From contig NC_079890.1 in NCBI RefSeq assembly GCF_024868665.1, forward strand, positions 37,310,504-37,374,503: a stretch of 64,000 bases of DNA, in the 5' to 3' direction. Made by a program: the position numbers and the translations under genes. Under the pieces are notes generated by a model that worked only from the letters and a program-made list of their open reading frames with translations, had not been told where the DNA came from and ran no database searches. The stretch comes from Triplophysa rosa (lineage: Eukaryota; Chordata; Actinopteri; Cypriniformes; Nemacheilidae). Positions 1 through 11,200 of this stretch are shown here, in pieces; the stretch's first letter is position 1; each line of letters starts with the position of its first letter.

Positions 1-1150
1 AGGTTCTAGCTGAGTTAACACACACACACACACATTATAAACACAGACAGACACGCATCTCACAAATGCACACATCTCCTTGATATCTCAAAAACACTGA
101 GACAAACAAATACACACAAATGTGCAGACACACACACACACACATCTCACAAATGCACATCTCTCTCTCTTTCACACACACGCGCGCACACACACACACC
201 TCACAAACATTTCACAGACACAAATGCACATACACACACATCTTACAAACACAGAAACACACAATCTCCAACACACACACAAACACACACACACGCACAC
301 ACACGCACGCACACGCACACACGTCGCAAATGCACACAGACACATACATAAACATACGCGAACACATCTCACACAGACAGACACAACACACATACACACA
401 TCTCACAAATGCACAAACACCTCCAAACACAGAGACACACATATTTCAAAAACACACAGACACACTTATCTCATAAACACACCTCCTAACACAGAGGCAC
501 ACATACAATATTTCATCTCACACACACATCTCACAACACACACACACACACACACACACATACATCTCACAAATGCACACACACACACCTCCAAACACAG
601 AGACACACACATCTCACAAACACACACACGTGCACATACACGCAATCTCCAACACACACATCTCACAAACACACACACATTGCAAATGCACACAGACACA
701 TACATAAACATACACAAACACATCTCACACAGACAGACACAACACACATACACACATCTCACAAATGCACAAACACCTCCAAACACAGAGACACGCATAT
801 TTCAAAAACACACAGACACACTTATCTCATAAACACACCTCCTAACACAGAGGCACACATACAATATTTCATCTCACACACACATCTCACAACACACACA
901 CACACACACACACACATACATCTCACAAATGCACACACACACACCTCCAAACACAGAGACACACACATCTCACAAACACACACACGTGCACATACACGCA
1001 ATCTCCAACACACACATCTCACAAACACACACACATTGCAAATGCACACAGACACATACATAAACATACACAAACACATCTCACACAGACAGACACATCT
1101 CACAACACACACCTCCAAACACAGAGACACACGTATTTCACAAACACACA

Positions 1151-1195
<45 letters not shown>

Positions 1196-1290
1196 CACGA
1201 ATGCACACAGACACACACATCTCATAAACACACCTCCAAACACAGAGACACACATACAGTATTTCGTCTCACAACCGACACACAATCTGT
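1..1290. repeat. CA-rich satellite, 356-bp higher-order period
   Basis: The block is made of CACACA runs mixed with words such as CTCACAAATGCACA and CTCCAAACACAGAGACAC. The phrase CACAGACACATACATAAAC occurs at 335, 691 and 1047, and CTTATCTCATAAACACACCT at 465 and 821, each exactly 356 bp apart, so about three copies of a 356-bp unit lie in tandem. A pure (CA)n run sits near 1150-1193. Long open frames here, rich in His/Thr on one strand and Cys/Val on the other, are translations of the repeat and not genes. Confidence 0.93.
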
Positions 1291-2594
1291 GTTAATTTAC
1301 AGCAAGCAGGACTCTGGGCTTGTCATTATAAGATGTATTGTGTGTTTGGATCTTTTACTGAAAGCAACTGTCTGATCTTCACACACGCTCCCCCAAAACG
1401 CCGTGGAATTACAAACGGGAGCGTTTCTACGGTGCACATTCTGATTCTCACAGTCTGATTATAGCACTCGACAGCAGATGGGCCAGGTTAGGTTGAGCGT
1501 GCCTTTTCTTCCAGACGTGGTGCGCGCTGTGGAAGCGAGACAGACCGCTCTCCCATCATTACAGAGACGCAGCGTCGAACATCTGCAGGAGGTCTCATCA
1601 TCTATCTGCTTTATTGATCTCTCAGCACGCCTCCTCTCGCTGATACAGATATGATATCAAACACCCGTTCACAGAAATGAACATTTATTGCTCAGCGGTG
1701 GGTCTTTCATAGCTCCGGAGACTCAATGGAGTTGTTGTGTTCGAGATCACGTTCGTCTCAGATGTTTCTCTTAAAACTCCTTGGGGGTAATACAAATGAG
1801 ACATACAAGACGAGCACAGAGCTATAAATGCAAATTCATTGATAAATTTGCATTGAATGGAATCAATTTCACGCCAGTTCAGTTTCTAATCAATGCTGTT
1901 TTGAAGAATCAAATGAGACGGTTTGTTACAAATTTACACGGGTTGTGAGGAGGATGGATGATCTGAGGTGACGTTAGCGATGATTTTCTCAGATTTTTCT
2001 CTCGCTCTCTCTGTACTTAAACGCAAGTCTCCTGTCCGTATGGGAGCACAGATGGCCACACTAGGGCTTATACGTGGACTTTCCAATGTATTAAAAGTGA
2101 AATCCATTGCTGTGTGTGTGTGTCCATCCTTTAGCCAGTCAGATTAATCAGATATCTGTAATCTCATGGTGGATACAGGCGCGGCGGAACAGACTTGTCT
2201 TTCTCCGGCTCATGTGGTCTCTTTTCCAGCTCGGTCGGGTCATGGCAACTCCCCAAATCCCCTGAGAATGCACGAAAGAGAGAAAGACGTTCCCTAAAGA
2301 GCAAATTAAAAGTACTGATTATGGCCTGTTTTTCTGTCAGGACGTTTAAAAGCAGCGGTCCTGAGAGAAATGGCTTTTATTTATTTTTACATTTTTACTT
2401 AGAGACGGGACATTGTTACTTCGTCGTGATTTTCCAACTTTCCATTTACGAGTTTGGTAAAAAGCAAAGCTAACTGTCTGAAGTGAATAAACTTCAGAGC
2501 AAAATATGGGACTAATTTAACTTGTTGTTAAAAATAGCAGTAAAAGAGGCGTGACTATTTTGGGATCGTCGCTATCCGCTGATAACGTGCAAGA
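1291..2594. other. Gene-free stretch upstream of cbfa2t3 exons
   Basis: Mostly non-repetitive sequence without a recognisable exon, RNA gene or transposon terminus. A (TG)n stretch lies near 2112-2124. It could be intron or 5' flank of cbfa2t3, whose first exon was not found. Confidence 0.5.
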
Positions 2595-3320
2595 TTAAAA
2601 AGACAGTTCACCCAAAAATAAAAAGTCTTTCATCATTTACTCACCTTCGAGTTGTTCTAAATCTGTATAAATTTCTTTGGTTCGATAAGCACAGAGAAAG
2701 ATAGTTGGAAGAATGCTTGTAAGCAATCAGTTCTTGGCCACCATTGACTACCATAGTAGGAAAAAAAATTCCGGTTGAACACAAAAGAAGATATTTTGAA
2801 GAATGTAGGAAAGAAAACAGTTCTGGGGCACTTTTGACTACCATTGTCGTTTTTCCTACTATGGTAGTCGATGGGGTCCAAGATTTGTTTGGTTACAAGC
2901 ATTTGTTCAAATGTCTTTCTCTTGTGTTCAACCAAACAAAGAAATGTATAAAGATTTTTTAGATTTAGATTCAATTTTATTGTCATTGCACATGTTTAAG
3001 GCAACGAAATGTGACCTCTGCATTTAACCCATCCAGAGAGTAGTGAACACACGTACCCCCGGAGCAGTGGGCAGCTATCACTGCAGCGCCCGGGGAGCAA
3101 GTAGGGGTAAGGTGCCTTGCTCAAGGGCACCTCAGTTGTTACCCGCCGGCCCTGGGAATCGAACCGGCAACCTTCTGGACACGAGTCCAACTCTCTAACC
3201 ATTAGGCCACAACTGCCCCTAGGGGCAAAGTTGTTGGGCCACAACTTTACCTTCCAAATAAAGGTTTGGAACAACTAGATAGTGACAGAATTTTCATTTT
3301 TGTGAGAACCATCCCTTTAA
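2595..3320. mobile_element. TTAA fold-back MITE interrupted by a SINE
   Basis: Palindromic non-autonomous DNA element flanked by TTAA at 2595-2598 and 3317-3320. The left end reads AGTTCACCCAAAAAT and the right end carries the decayed complement. Inner arms contain the family signature GAACACAAAAGAAGATATTTTGAAGAAT. The element resembles the Angel-type fold-back MITEs of fish (family name from memory, not searched). A minus-strand SINE is inserted at about 2957-3256. Confidence 0.8.
2957..3220 (-). mobile_element. tRNA-derived SINE, copy 1
   Basis: On the minus strand it begins with a tRNA-like head, GGCAGTTGTGGCCTAATGG, followed by a B-box-like GGTTCGATTCCCAGG, a body around CTACTTGCTCCCCGGGCGCTG, and a 3' tail of AATCTAAATCT units. 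It closely matches the plus-strand copy at 52417-52695. Its 5' end abuts an inverted snippet (3221-3256) that makes a small hairpin. Confidence 0.85.
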
Positions 3321-3361
3321 GTTCAGAAAGTGTGTGACAGTTCTGACAGTTTTGCAAACAA

Positions 3362-3633
3362 AGGCCGTTTCTCAATATGCGTTCTTCAGCGGTCTTGTGT
3401 TCTCGCTCTACGTCATCAATATCCACCAAAGTCCGTTCCAATACTCAAGAACACAAGAACAGAGAACGCATGAAAGTACCCGGATGTGTACATCGAATGC
3501 AGCCTTGCGCGCGTACGGGACCCCTTGAAGTCCCAGAAGTCATTGCGCCGCGTCCATCCAAGTTCGTTCTTTCGAGGCAAGACCACAAGAACACAAGTCC
3601 GTTCTTTGCGTTCTCGGAACTGAGAAACAGCCA
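3362..3633. mobile_element. Small MITE with GGCTGTTTCTCA-type inverted ends
   Basis: The left end GGCCGTTTCTCAATATGCGTTC is mirrored by the right end GTTCTCGGAACTGAGAAACAGCC, enclosing about 270 bp with no coding content. The superfamily is undetermined. Confidence 0.6.
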
Positions 3634-4450
3634 AATAATGCCTTCGAGCACGTTTCATTTACTTCATTTACTTCCCAGGTAACGTTTTTTAGAAGGTTGG
3701 CTAGCGATTTCTCAAAGTTATCAAAAAAGTTCTTGCCGTAACGTTAAAAGAGCATTTCATGAACATTATATGTCACTGCTAAACATCGCTATTGTTAACG
3801 GAATGTTTAAAATATTCAGAAATAACGTTTTTAAGACTTAATGCGAACGTTGGCGAAACATTATTAGATCATATATTGTTCGCTGTGTTAAAGTGAACTT
3901 TGTGTACACTTCTAAACAGTATTTTGGGTCAAAAAGTCAATTCTGCTCGACCTTTAGGACTACACTTTCAGATCGCCTCAAAGTTTACGAACGTGTACAG
4001 AACGTTGAAGTGTAGTTTTAAGTGACGTGCGTCTATGTGAGAGCTGGTCTTTGTTTTTAATGGTCCCCGTGTGTCTACAAGCTGCTGAAGTGAGTGACAG
4101 ATGGACAGCGAGATCTCTTTCTACCTGTCTACATTTGGCATTGACAGAGACAGCAATGCACGGAGCGGCGCGGTGTGAACCCCACACAGCAGGCCAGGCC
4201 TATTTTAGTCTGTGTGGCGTTAGTCTTAATACCTTGTTATGTTTATTGCTCAAAGGGCACCAAACAGTTGATCTGTAAAGAATTTTCACTCTTTTCACAT
4301 TTGATCTTTATTGTTACATTATAACAATGTTCACAAAGTCTTTTAAATGATGCACTTATCGTAATTAACCTTATATTGACATTGGAAGAAATTTCGTTCC
4401 AAATGTTTGCATTTCAAAGCATTCAATATTCAAGATCCTCATTTACACAC
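3634..4450. other. Gene-free stretch
   Basis: No exon, RNA gene or clear repeat family recognised. Moderately AT-rich, apparently single-copy within the window. Confidence 0.4.
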
Positions 4451-5018
4451 TGAGTGCGTTTACATGCACAGTTTTTCTCCGGTTATGCTTAATAAGCTGA
4501 TAACAAGTAAGGTCATGTAAACACGTAACAGGGTTTTATTTTGTCGGGGAAAGCTCATAAACGACGCAAGCAAAACCCGCTCGGCAGAGGTAGTTTTTTG
4601 CCCATTACTGCGATTTCGTGCTGCATGTAGACGCATTTACCGGTTTTCTCTCAGTTTTGTTTATGTGCGCATGTCTAAAAGTCCCAAACAGAAGTAATAG
4701 TAAAATAACGTATAAAAGTCCGCTCTCCAATCATGCAGTTGATGTAGAAACGTCAAAATGAAAAACTATTGCTGCATATGCAGGTACTGCGGAAATGAGA
4801 ATAGACATAAAAATACAGCTTCTGACCGTTCCCGCTGTATTTTTAATTACTAAACAGACTATCGACAGTGACGTCACTGCACGCGAGAAACCCGGCAAGT
4901 CTCAAACTTCCATGTAAACGCAGTTTTATTACTATGCATGTTAACGCGTGAAAACAGGTTTCTTTGATGGATATTCTTTGATGGATATCCGTTTATTTTG
5001 TGCATGTAAACGCACTCA
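4451..5018. mobile_element. MITE with TGAGTGCGTTTACATGCACA inverted ends
   Basis: The 20-bp left terminus TGAGTGCGTTTACATGCACA is matched by its reverse complement ending at 5018, giving a 568-bp element. No transposase-like frame is present, so it is non-autonomous. Target duplication is unclear. Confidence 0.7.
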
Positions 5019-5979
5019 TTGTTGTGTCATTTTAATCTGCGTTGACTTTTGTGAGCAAAGCTAATTTTCTTAATTTAAGGGATGTTATGCAACTGCTCAC
5101 TTGTTCATAGACAAGTTGATATTTCTCCTGGAAAAAGGCAGAACGTTTTATTAGAGCAATAACAACAACAAGAAGAGCAAAAGATGCACATTAGGTGTGT
5201 CATTTTTGCCTTTTTTTTACATCTAAGAAAAGTCCAAGCTAGCTTCAAGATTTTCTTACTAATAACCGTGACATTGTCAACTTTACGGTTGTTAATCTCG
5301 TATTTATTCCGCCATGACACGAATGCTGCACAAAAATCAGATGTTCACATTTTCTTGCTTCAGGCAGATTTTCGGCTTTCATTAAAAGCAGAAAAGCTAC
5401 TTTTCGCATCTTATAAGGAGACGCTATACAACACCTCCCCCTTGTCAGGACCCCGTGCCCAAGCGGCCCCTAACCCGCCGATCGTTCCCGTACCCTGTCA
5501 CCCTCTGCAGCTGTCACCCCTCTGAGGTCGAGAACCAATTATCTGGCTGTTAGTAGTTTGGCTGTGACCCTGTACGTTTAGTTATTTTTGCACATGACAT
5601 CTCGGCCGGGCGGGGGCTTTATCCGAACATGGCCTGGGCTGGTGGCACCGCACACGGTCCGGGTGTTTCGGGAGGTCTATCTGACTGAAGGTGACAGTGG
5701 AGAGACATGCAGGCAACTGATCTACAGAAAGCGACAGCAGAGACAAGAGGCGCCTGTCAGAGAGCCGCTGCTCAACACATGCTTCTGTACACACACACAT
5801 ACATACATACATACATACATACACATACACGACAAGCATGTAGGTTAAGAACAAATGCATATGTACCATAGTAATACTGTGCTCAGGAGATTTGAAGGAG
5901 CTTCAGTTGTGTTTCAAAGTACTGACTTATGTCTCAGATGTTTAAAAACACAAACAAATGAGACTGTAATGGAGTACCT
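5019..5979. other. Gene-free stretch with a short CATA microsatellite
   Basis: No exon recognised. A CATA/CACA microsatellite lies near 5788-5833. The rest looks single-copy in this window. Confidence 0.45.
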
Positions 5980-6584
5980 CAGAGATGACGTATTTTTGTA
6001 TATGTAAACCCCGGGAGCGAGTTAGAATTTTAGGACTTCCGGTTCCATCGGCCCAAAGTCTATGGGTTTTTGGTAAATCGCCTGAATTAAAGTCTGTAGC
6101 TAACAAAACCTCTAAATATATTCACCTTTTATTCTATGACATAAAACACACCAGTTATAACACGCTTGTGATTTTTTAAACCTTTATTGTGTCTTTAAAA
6201 TGGCGGTTGCTAACAAGTTGCTAAAAGCGACTACTTCCTTTGGCGGGGACGTTACGTCATCGTGCATATAAAGCTCACAAATAATGCAACATGGGCACAA
6301 ATGTTTAAAATCATTGATGGGGATTCATTCACAGAGTAATTACTGACCAGGGAACACATTTTTAATAAAGTTCGAAAGAGTTGTCGGAGGCTTGGTGGTG
6401 GTGACGTTGATATCGAGCGACCTTAAGTGTAGTCTGTTTATAGCATCGTGTTAGCTTTTTACTTCTGCCGATTGTATTTCGGCTTCAAAAGTAACAAATG
6501 TGGTGTTGATTTGTAAAGATTATCTTGATAGACGTAACGTGTAAACATCATGAACATTTGTTAATCACGGAGCTTATTTTTTGC
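5980..6584 (+). mobile_element. hAT-like element, 3'-truncated copy
   Basis: Begins CAGAGATGACGTATTTTTGT and is related over about 600 bp to the reverse complement of 23722-24414. Similarity stops abruptly after the TTATTTTTTGC near 6584, so the second terminal repeat is missing. CAG-type ends suggest hAT, but no 8-bp target duplication is visible. Confidence 0.7.
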
Positions 6585-6816
6585 CTTGACAAATCTGAGC
6601 TCAGTTTGACACATTGTTGAGGTCTCTTCTGAAACGTCAATGGAGACTCTTTTTCTCAACAACAACAACAAAAAAATAGACATGAGACTTAAGCAAAAGT
6701 TTCTATTTGCACTCCACTGAATCTCATTGATGTCTATGAGAGATTTTTCACTTATGGGATGCTTTATCCTGCACACATCTAATCTCCAAGGAGCACATAT
6801 TATAAAACAGTACCTA

Positions 6817-6868
6817 TGTAAATTGCACTGTAAATCACTTTGGACAAAAGCGTATGCCAAATGATTAC
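6817..6868 (+). mobile_element. 3' fragment of a tRNA-type SINE
   Basis: Contains only the 3' body GCACTGTAAATCACTTTGG followed by ACAAAAGCGTATGCCAAATG, matching the ends of the copies at 11965 and 33331. The tRNA-like head is absent. Confidence 0.6.
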
Positions 6869-7970
6869 GAAATGGTTGTTGCAAGAAACATATTTACATT
6901 TCTATGAAAGGATTTAAGGAGATTACTGCACAAAAAAAGACGGAAAATAATAAAAATACATGTTTTATACACATTTACTTGATCTCTCATTATGTTGTCA
7001 GGACTCGCTGGAATAAAGTTTCGTGGCATCTTAAATGTTTTCCTTGAAGACACGAGCCAGACGATCTCAGCAAATGTGAGCTGTCAGCGATGATGTTGTG
7101 TTGTAACCTCAGGACCGTCTGCTCCTGCAAAACAAGATATCGACATTTAATAAGCTGTGAAACATACCTACATATGTAGCATATATAACTTTATATTACA
7201 TACACTAATACAATTCTTACACTAAATTATAACTATAAACTAAAAGCAAGGCATTGTTGACAACGTTCAAAACACAAAACTCCGTCAAATTCTGGCTCGA
7301 CCAATAGCGTGAATTTGGGGCAGGACTTTCTGTAGGACGTACGGGGCTGAGACGGTGGTAGTGTTTGGGAGGTCTGTGCGCCACTGTGTGAGCAAATCAC
7401 ACTTTAAAGCTTTGCTTTGACACTGAAGGTTGTCTGGACAAGACTCGCTACCACATGACTATCGCAGTCCAGGCCGACGAGAGAGAAAACAGGCTTGCCA
7501 TGTTTGGTCCCGTAGCGAGGCGGAGGGTGTCCGTGTTAGCGCTGCCCTGTTGAAGTGTCTGGGCCCGTGATAGACAGCAGCAGATCCAGCTGCACATGTC
7601 GCCGGCTGTCAAACGTCCGTCCATGAGCGGACAGCAGGCGGAGAGCGGGCGAGAGGGTTGGAGGGCGCTGATGGGTGGGGGGGTCCCGTCAGTAGCAGCT
7701 GAGTGGGAGAACAGGTGTGACTGGATGTTTTCAACAGCAGTGACATTTACCCTCTACCTCGGTGTGCCAAAGCCACACTTTATCTCTATCGGCGAAGACT
7801 GCGCAGATTTACTGCTATGAAACTTTATAAGTCTGTCTGAACGCTTCGCTAAAGGGGAACTGCTGGGAAAGAATGTCACGCGCCGTGAACAAGACACAAC
7901 ATATGCGTCGAACATGTTTGGGTTCACACGGATGCTCGTGCGGTTCACCATCACAAGACACGACATTTAG
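6869..7970. other. Gene-free stretch before the first cbfa2t3 exon seen
   Basis: No coding exon recognised. The 7300-7850 part is less AT-rich and not repeated elsewhere in the window. It could be intron or an upstream regulatory area of cbfa2t3. Confidence 0.4.
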
Positions 7971-8042
7971 CTTTAAATGGATCGTTTCATCATTTACTTA
8001 CCCTCATGTCATTCCAAAGTTGTACACAAAAGAAGATATCAC
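7971..8042 (+). mobile_element. Half of a TTAA fold-back MITE beside an exon
   Basis: Contains the family words TCATCATTTACTTACCCTCAT, GTCATTCCAAA and ACACAAAAGAAGATAT, then stops. Only one arm remains. It ends 36 bp before the splice acceptor of the cbfa2t3 exon at 8079. Confidence 0.7.
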
Positions 8043-8078
8043 ACACAGGTTGTTTAATGTCCGGTTTGATGTTGTCAG

Positions 8079-8225
8079 GTAGCCCTGCACGGAAGGCTGA
8101 AACGATGCCCGATTCACCTGCTGATGTCAAAACCCAGCCCAGGTCGACTCCGCCCACAATGCCACCTCCACCCCCTGCTGTCAGCCAGGCAGGCAATCGC
8201 ACCGCATCCTTCACGCCCACAACAA
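8079..8225 (+). CDS. cbfa2t3: cbfa2t3 exon: N-terminal Pro-rich segment
   Basis: Acceptor TTGTCAG precedes 8079 and donor GTAAGT follows 8225. Encodes [17 protein letters not shown] followed by a run of prolines, the conserved ETO-family N-terminus. ATG at 8105 is the first clear start. Ends with one base of a codon completed at 10714. Confidence 0.92.
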
Positions 8226-11200
8226 GTAAGTGCACCTGATAAAAACACACACATGAGAGTGAACTTACAGCATTCATAACACCCGGAGACAATACAGCTG
8301 TGACGTGACAACATGTTCATGACAACAGCTCCGTGTAAACACACTCTATGCAGTTGCATGATCGCAAATATTTCTAGCGACGCACGCTTGAATCATGACG
8401 TACCAACATGTGCATAATGAGACGCATTCTCTATAATGTACATTAGCATACTTTAAACTTCTTTCATGTTGAGTCAGCAAAAGCTGAAAGACAATCAAAA
8501 AACGTAGTTTGCAGTCCGTTTATTGACGCTCATGGAGTTGTGTAGAACACAAAAGAAGATATTTTGAGATTTTGCGCCCATGCATTTGAAGTGGGTTTGG
8601 GGTTTCATCTTGTTCGTAGGGCTGTTCAACGATTAATTGCGATGAATCGCTTCCAGAATAAACCTTTGTGTAAATATAATGTGTGTCTGTGCACTGTGCA
8701 TATTCATTTTGTATTTATAAACACATACACGTCCACATACATCTATATATTTAGGAAATATTTGCATGTATATACTGTATTAATATTCATAGATAATTTA
8801 AACCCTTTATAAGCGCACGTAGTATTGATTGCAAAAACAAGTTCAGAACGTGAATGTTGAGTGGTTTAGCTTTCAAATGATGCAGAGTTTTTATAGTTGA
8901 TTGAATATCAATGTAAAACAAAGGTAATGAAAAATGCAGACGTGCTAAAAAAACGCCCTTCCCATGGGCCCTGTGCATGTTCAGGGGTTAAATTATAGTA
9001 TATAGCCTAAACATGTATTCATTATTTATTTTTCTTAAATATATATGCACGTGTTTGAAAACGTTTCTGTTCAGTGAAATCAAATGAAATACAGTGTTGA
9101 CCTAAAAACGTTTGGAAAAATTTTAACTAAAAGAAAAAACTTAATTTACCTCGAAGATAAACTGAAATACGTTTAAAGCGCTAAAATTATAATAATAAAC
9201 AAAAACTAAAATAAAAATGTATTGATCTTATATAGCAACATAAAAAAGAAACAAATAAATTGTAAAATGACAAAAGCATATACCTAAATTGCTAAAACTT
9301 TAACTAAATTAACATAAAAGCTAAAAAGAAAAGCTAATTTAAAATATGAATAAAACTAAAATCAAAACTATAATAAAATACAAAATGATATGCACAGCGC
9401 ACAGACATGTAAACACAAACTTCAATTAATCGTTGTACAGCACTGCTTGTTTGGGTACCAACATTCTTCAAAATATCTTCTTTTCTGTTCTGCACAAGAA
9501 AGAAAGTCATACAGGTTTGGAATGACATGAAATGAGTAAATGATGACCAAATTTCCATTTTTGGGTGCATTATCCCTTTAAATATTGAGTTTTGTGTGCA
9601 CAAGTGCACCACTTGCTTGCAATGCATTGGCCTAGTTGCATAGAATATGTTTCTGACCTGCATATTTACACGATTTAAACAAGCCTCTTTATTAAATCAA
9701 CAACAGTCGCTGTCACTTATAGCGTTCGTATAGCACAGAATGCCCTTGTAACGCGATCAAGTGCGTTGGAGAGTGTTTGTCGGTTCAAGCCATTGTCTGA
9801 GTGTGCGCGCGCTCCGGATACACAGCGAGAGATTTGTTTACCTCCTGCGGGGGGATTCGCGGGCAGCGTCGGGGCTTGGCAGCTCTCACTACCCTATATA
9901 GCAATGATGGGCCTTGTTGTTTCACCTGTTGCGCGGGTCGCAGCGTAGCCCGCTTGCCACTCTAAAACCAGAGCACAAGTGCGGGAGTCACATGGTAAAC
10001 CCACATGTGTCCCTGTGCCTGGAATGGCGAGATAAAAAGGGACAAGAAAGAAACGAAAGACTCGGTGTTCTGCAACGTGAAGCCTCGCACAAACACAGCT
10101 GACCTCCCGATGCCCCAGAGGATTATGGGCCGTAAGTAGGATCTAGTATTTGTTTATCTGTGGTAGTCAGGGCTTTTTGGGCACACGCAACGCAGGGCGA
10201 CCGTTATGAGAAAGATGAAGGAATGGATGGTGTGGGTGGGGCGGCCTGGCCTGTGAAAGCTGCAAAATTGTACTTTCAGCTGGTGGACATGTGCGCGGCC
10301 CGATTTAGACACACACCTGCTGTCGGAATAAAAGTAACCCGGGCCGGTGGGCTATTTTTGGGACCTCTTTAACACGTTCCTCTTATAGTTGTATCTTAGT
10401 GAGTGAGCGAGCAATGGTGTATGTCATGGAGAGAGATAGTGAGAGAGCGAGAGAGAGAAGGGTAGCTGATGGTCCGACAGTGGGTTCGCTCAGAAGAGAA
10501 TGAGACGAGTGGAGACCAGCGCTCTGCGTTACAGTCCCGGTGTTTCCGTCGTGTCCGTGTGTTCTCTGGCGGTCCTCGGAATGCATGTGCCCTCTCCGTG
10601 CAGCGATGCAGCTTCCTGGAGGACGTTTCCCAGGGGCGACGTGGAGAAAAACAAGAGCAAAGTTAGGAGCGACATAAACAGTGCTAACGCAAACAGTGGC
10701 CCTCTTTCCACAGTGTTGAATGGGAGCAGTCACTCTCCGACGGCGCTCAACGGAGCTCCCTCCACGCCCAACGGCTTCAGCAACGGGCCGGCCACCTCCT
10801 CCACCGCCTCCCTGCCCACCCAGCAGCTGCCCCCCGCGTGCGGAGCCCGACAGCTCTGTAAGCTCAAGCGGTTTCTCACCACGCTGCAGCAGTTCGGCAA
10901 CGACATCTCGCCCGAGATCGGGGAGCGCGTCCGGAGTCTGGTGCTGGGGCTGGTGGTGAGTGCATGTTAGCTGTTTGCTTTTATCCGTGTCGCTCTACTT
11001 GGATTGTTCAATCACACGCTGTGTCCTTGCAGAACTCGACTTTAACCATCGAAGAGTTTCACTCCAAGCTTCAGGAGGCCACCAACTTTCCCCTCCGGCC
11101 CTTTGTCATTCCATTCCTAAAGGTAAGAACGCACACACACAATTCATACAGATCCTCTCCATCTTTCAACTCTGAATATGAGGTCAGCTTTGCTAGTGCA

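Noticed and set aside
120..1285. Long His/Thr-rich and Cys/Val-rich open frames on both strands
   Set aside because: They are translations of the CA/GT satellite and appear in several frames at once. No splice sites or family similarity.
2641..2986. Overlapping open frames of 70-110 codons near 2.7 kb and again at 14.3, 23.1, 25.3 and 56.8 kb
   Set aside because: All fall inside palindromic TTAA MITEs. The shared peptides (such as EHKRRYFEE) come from the repeat.
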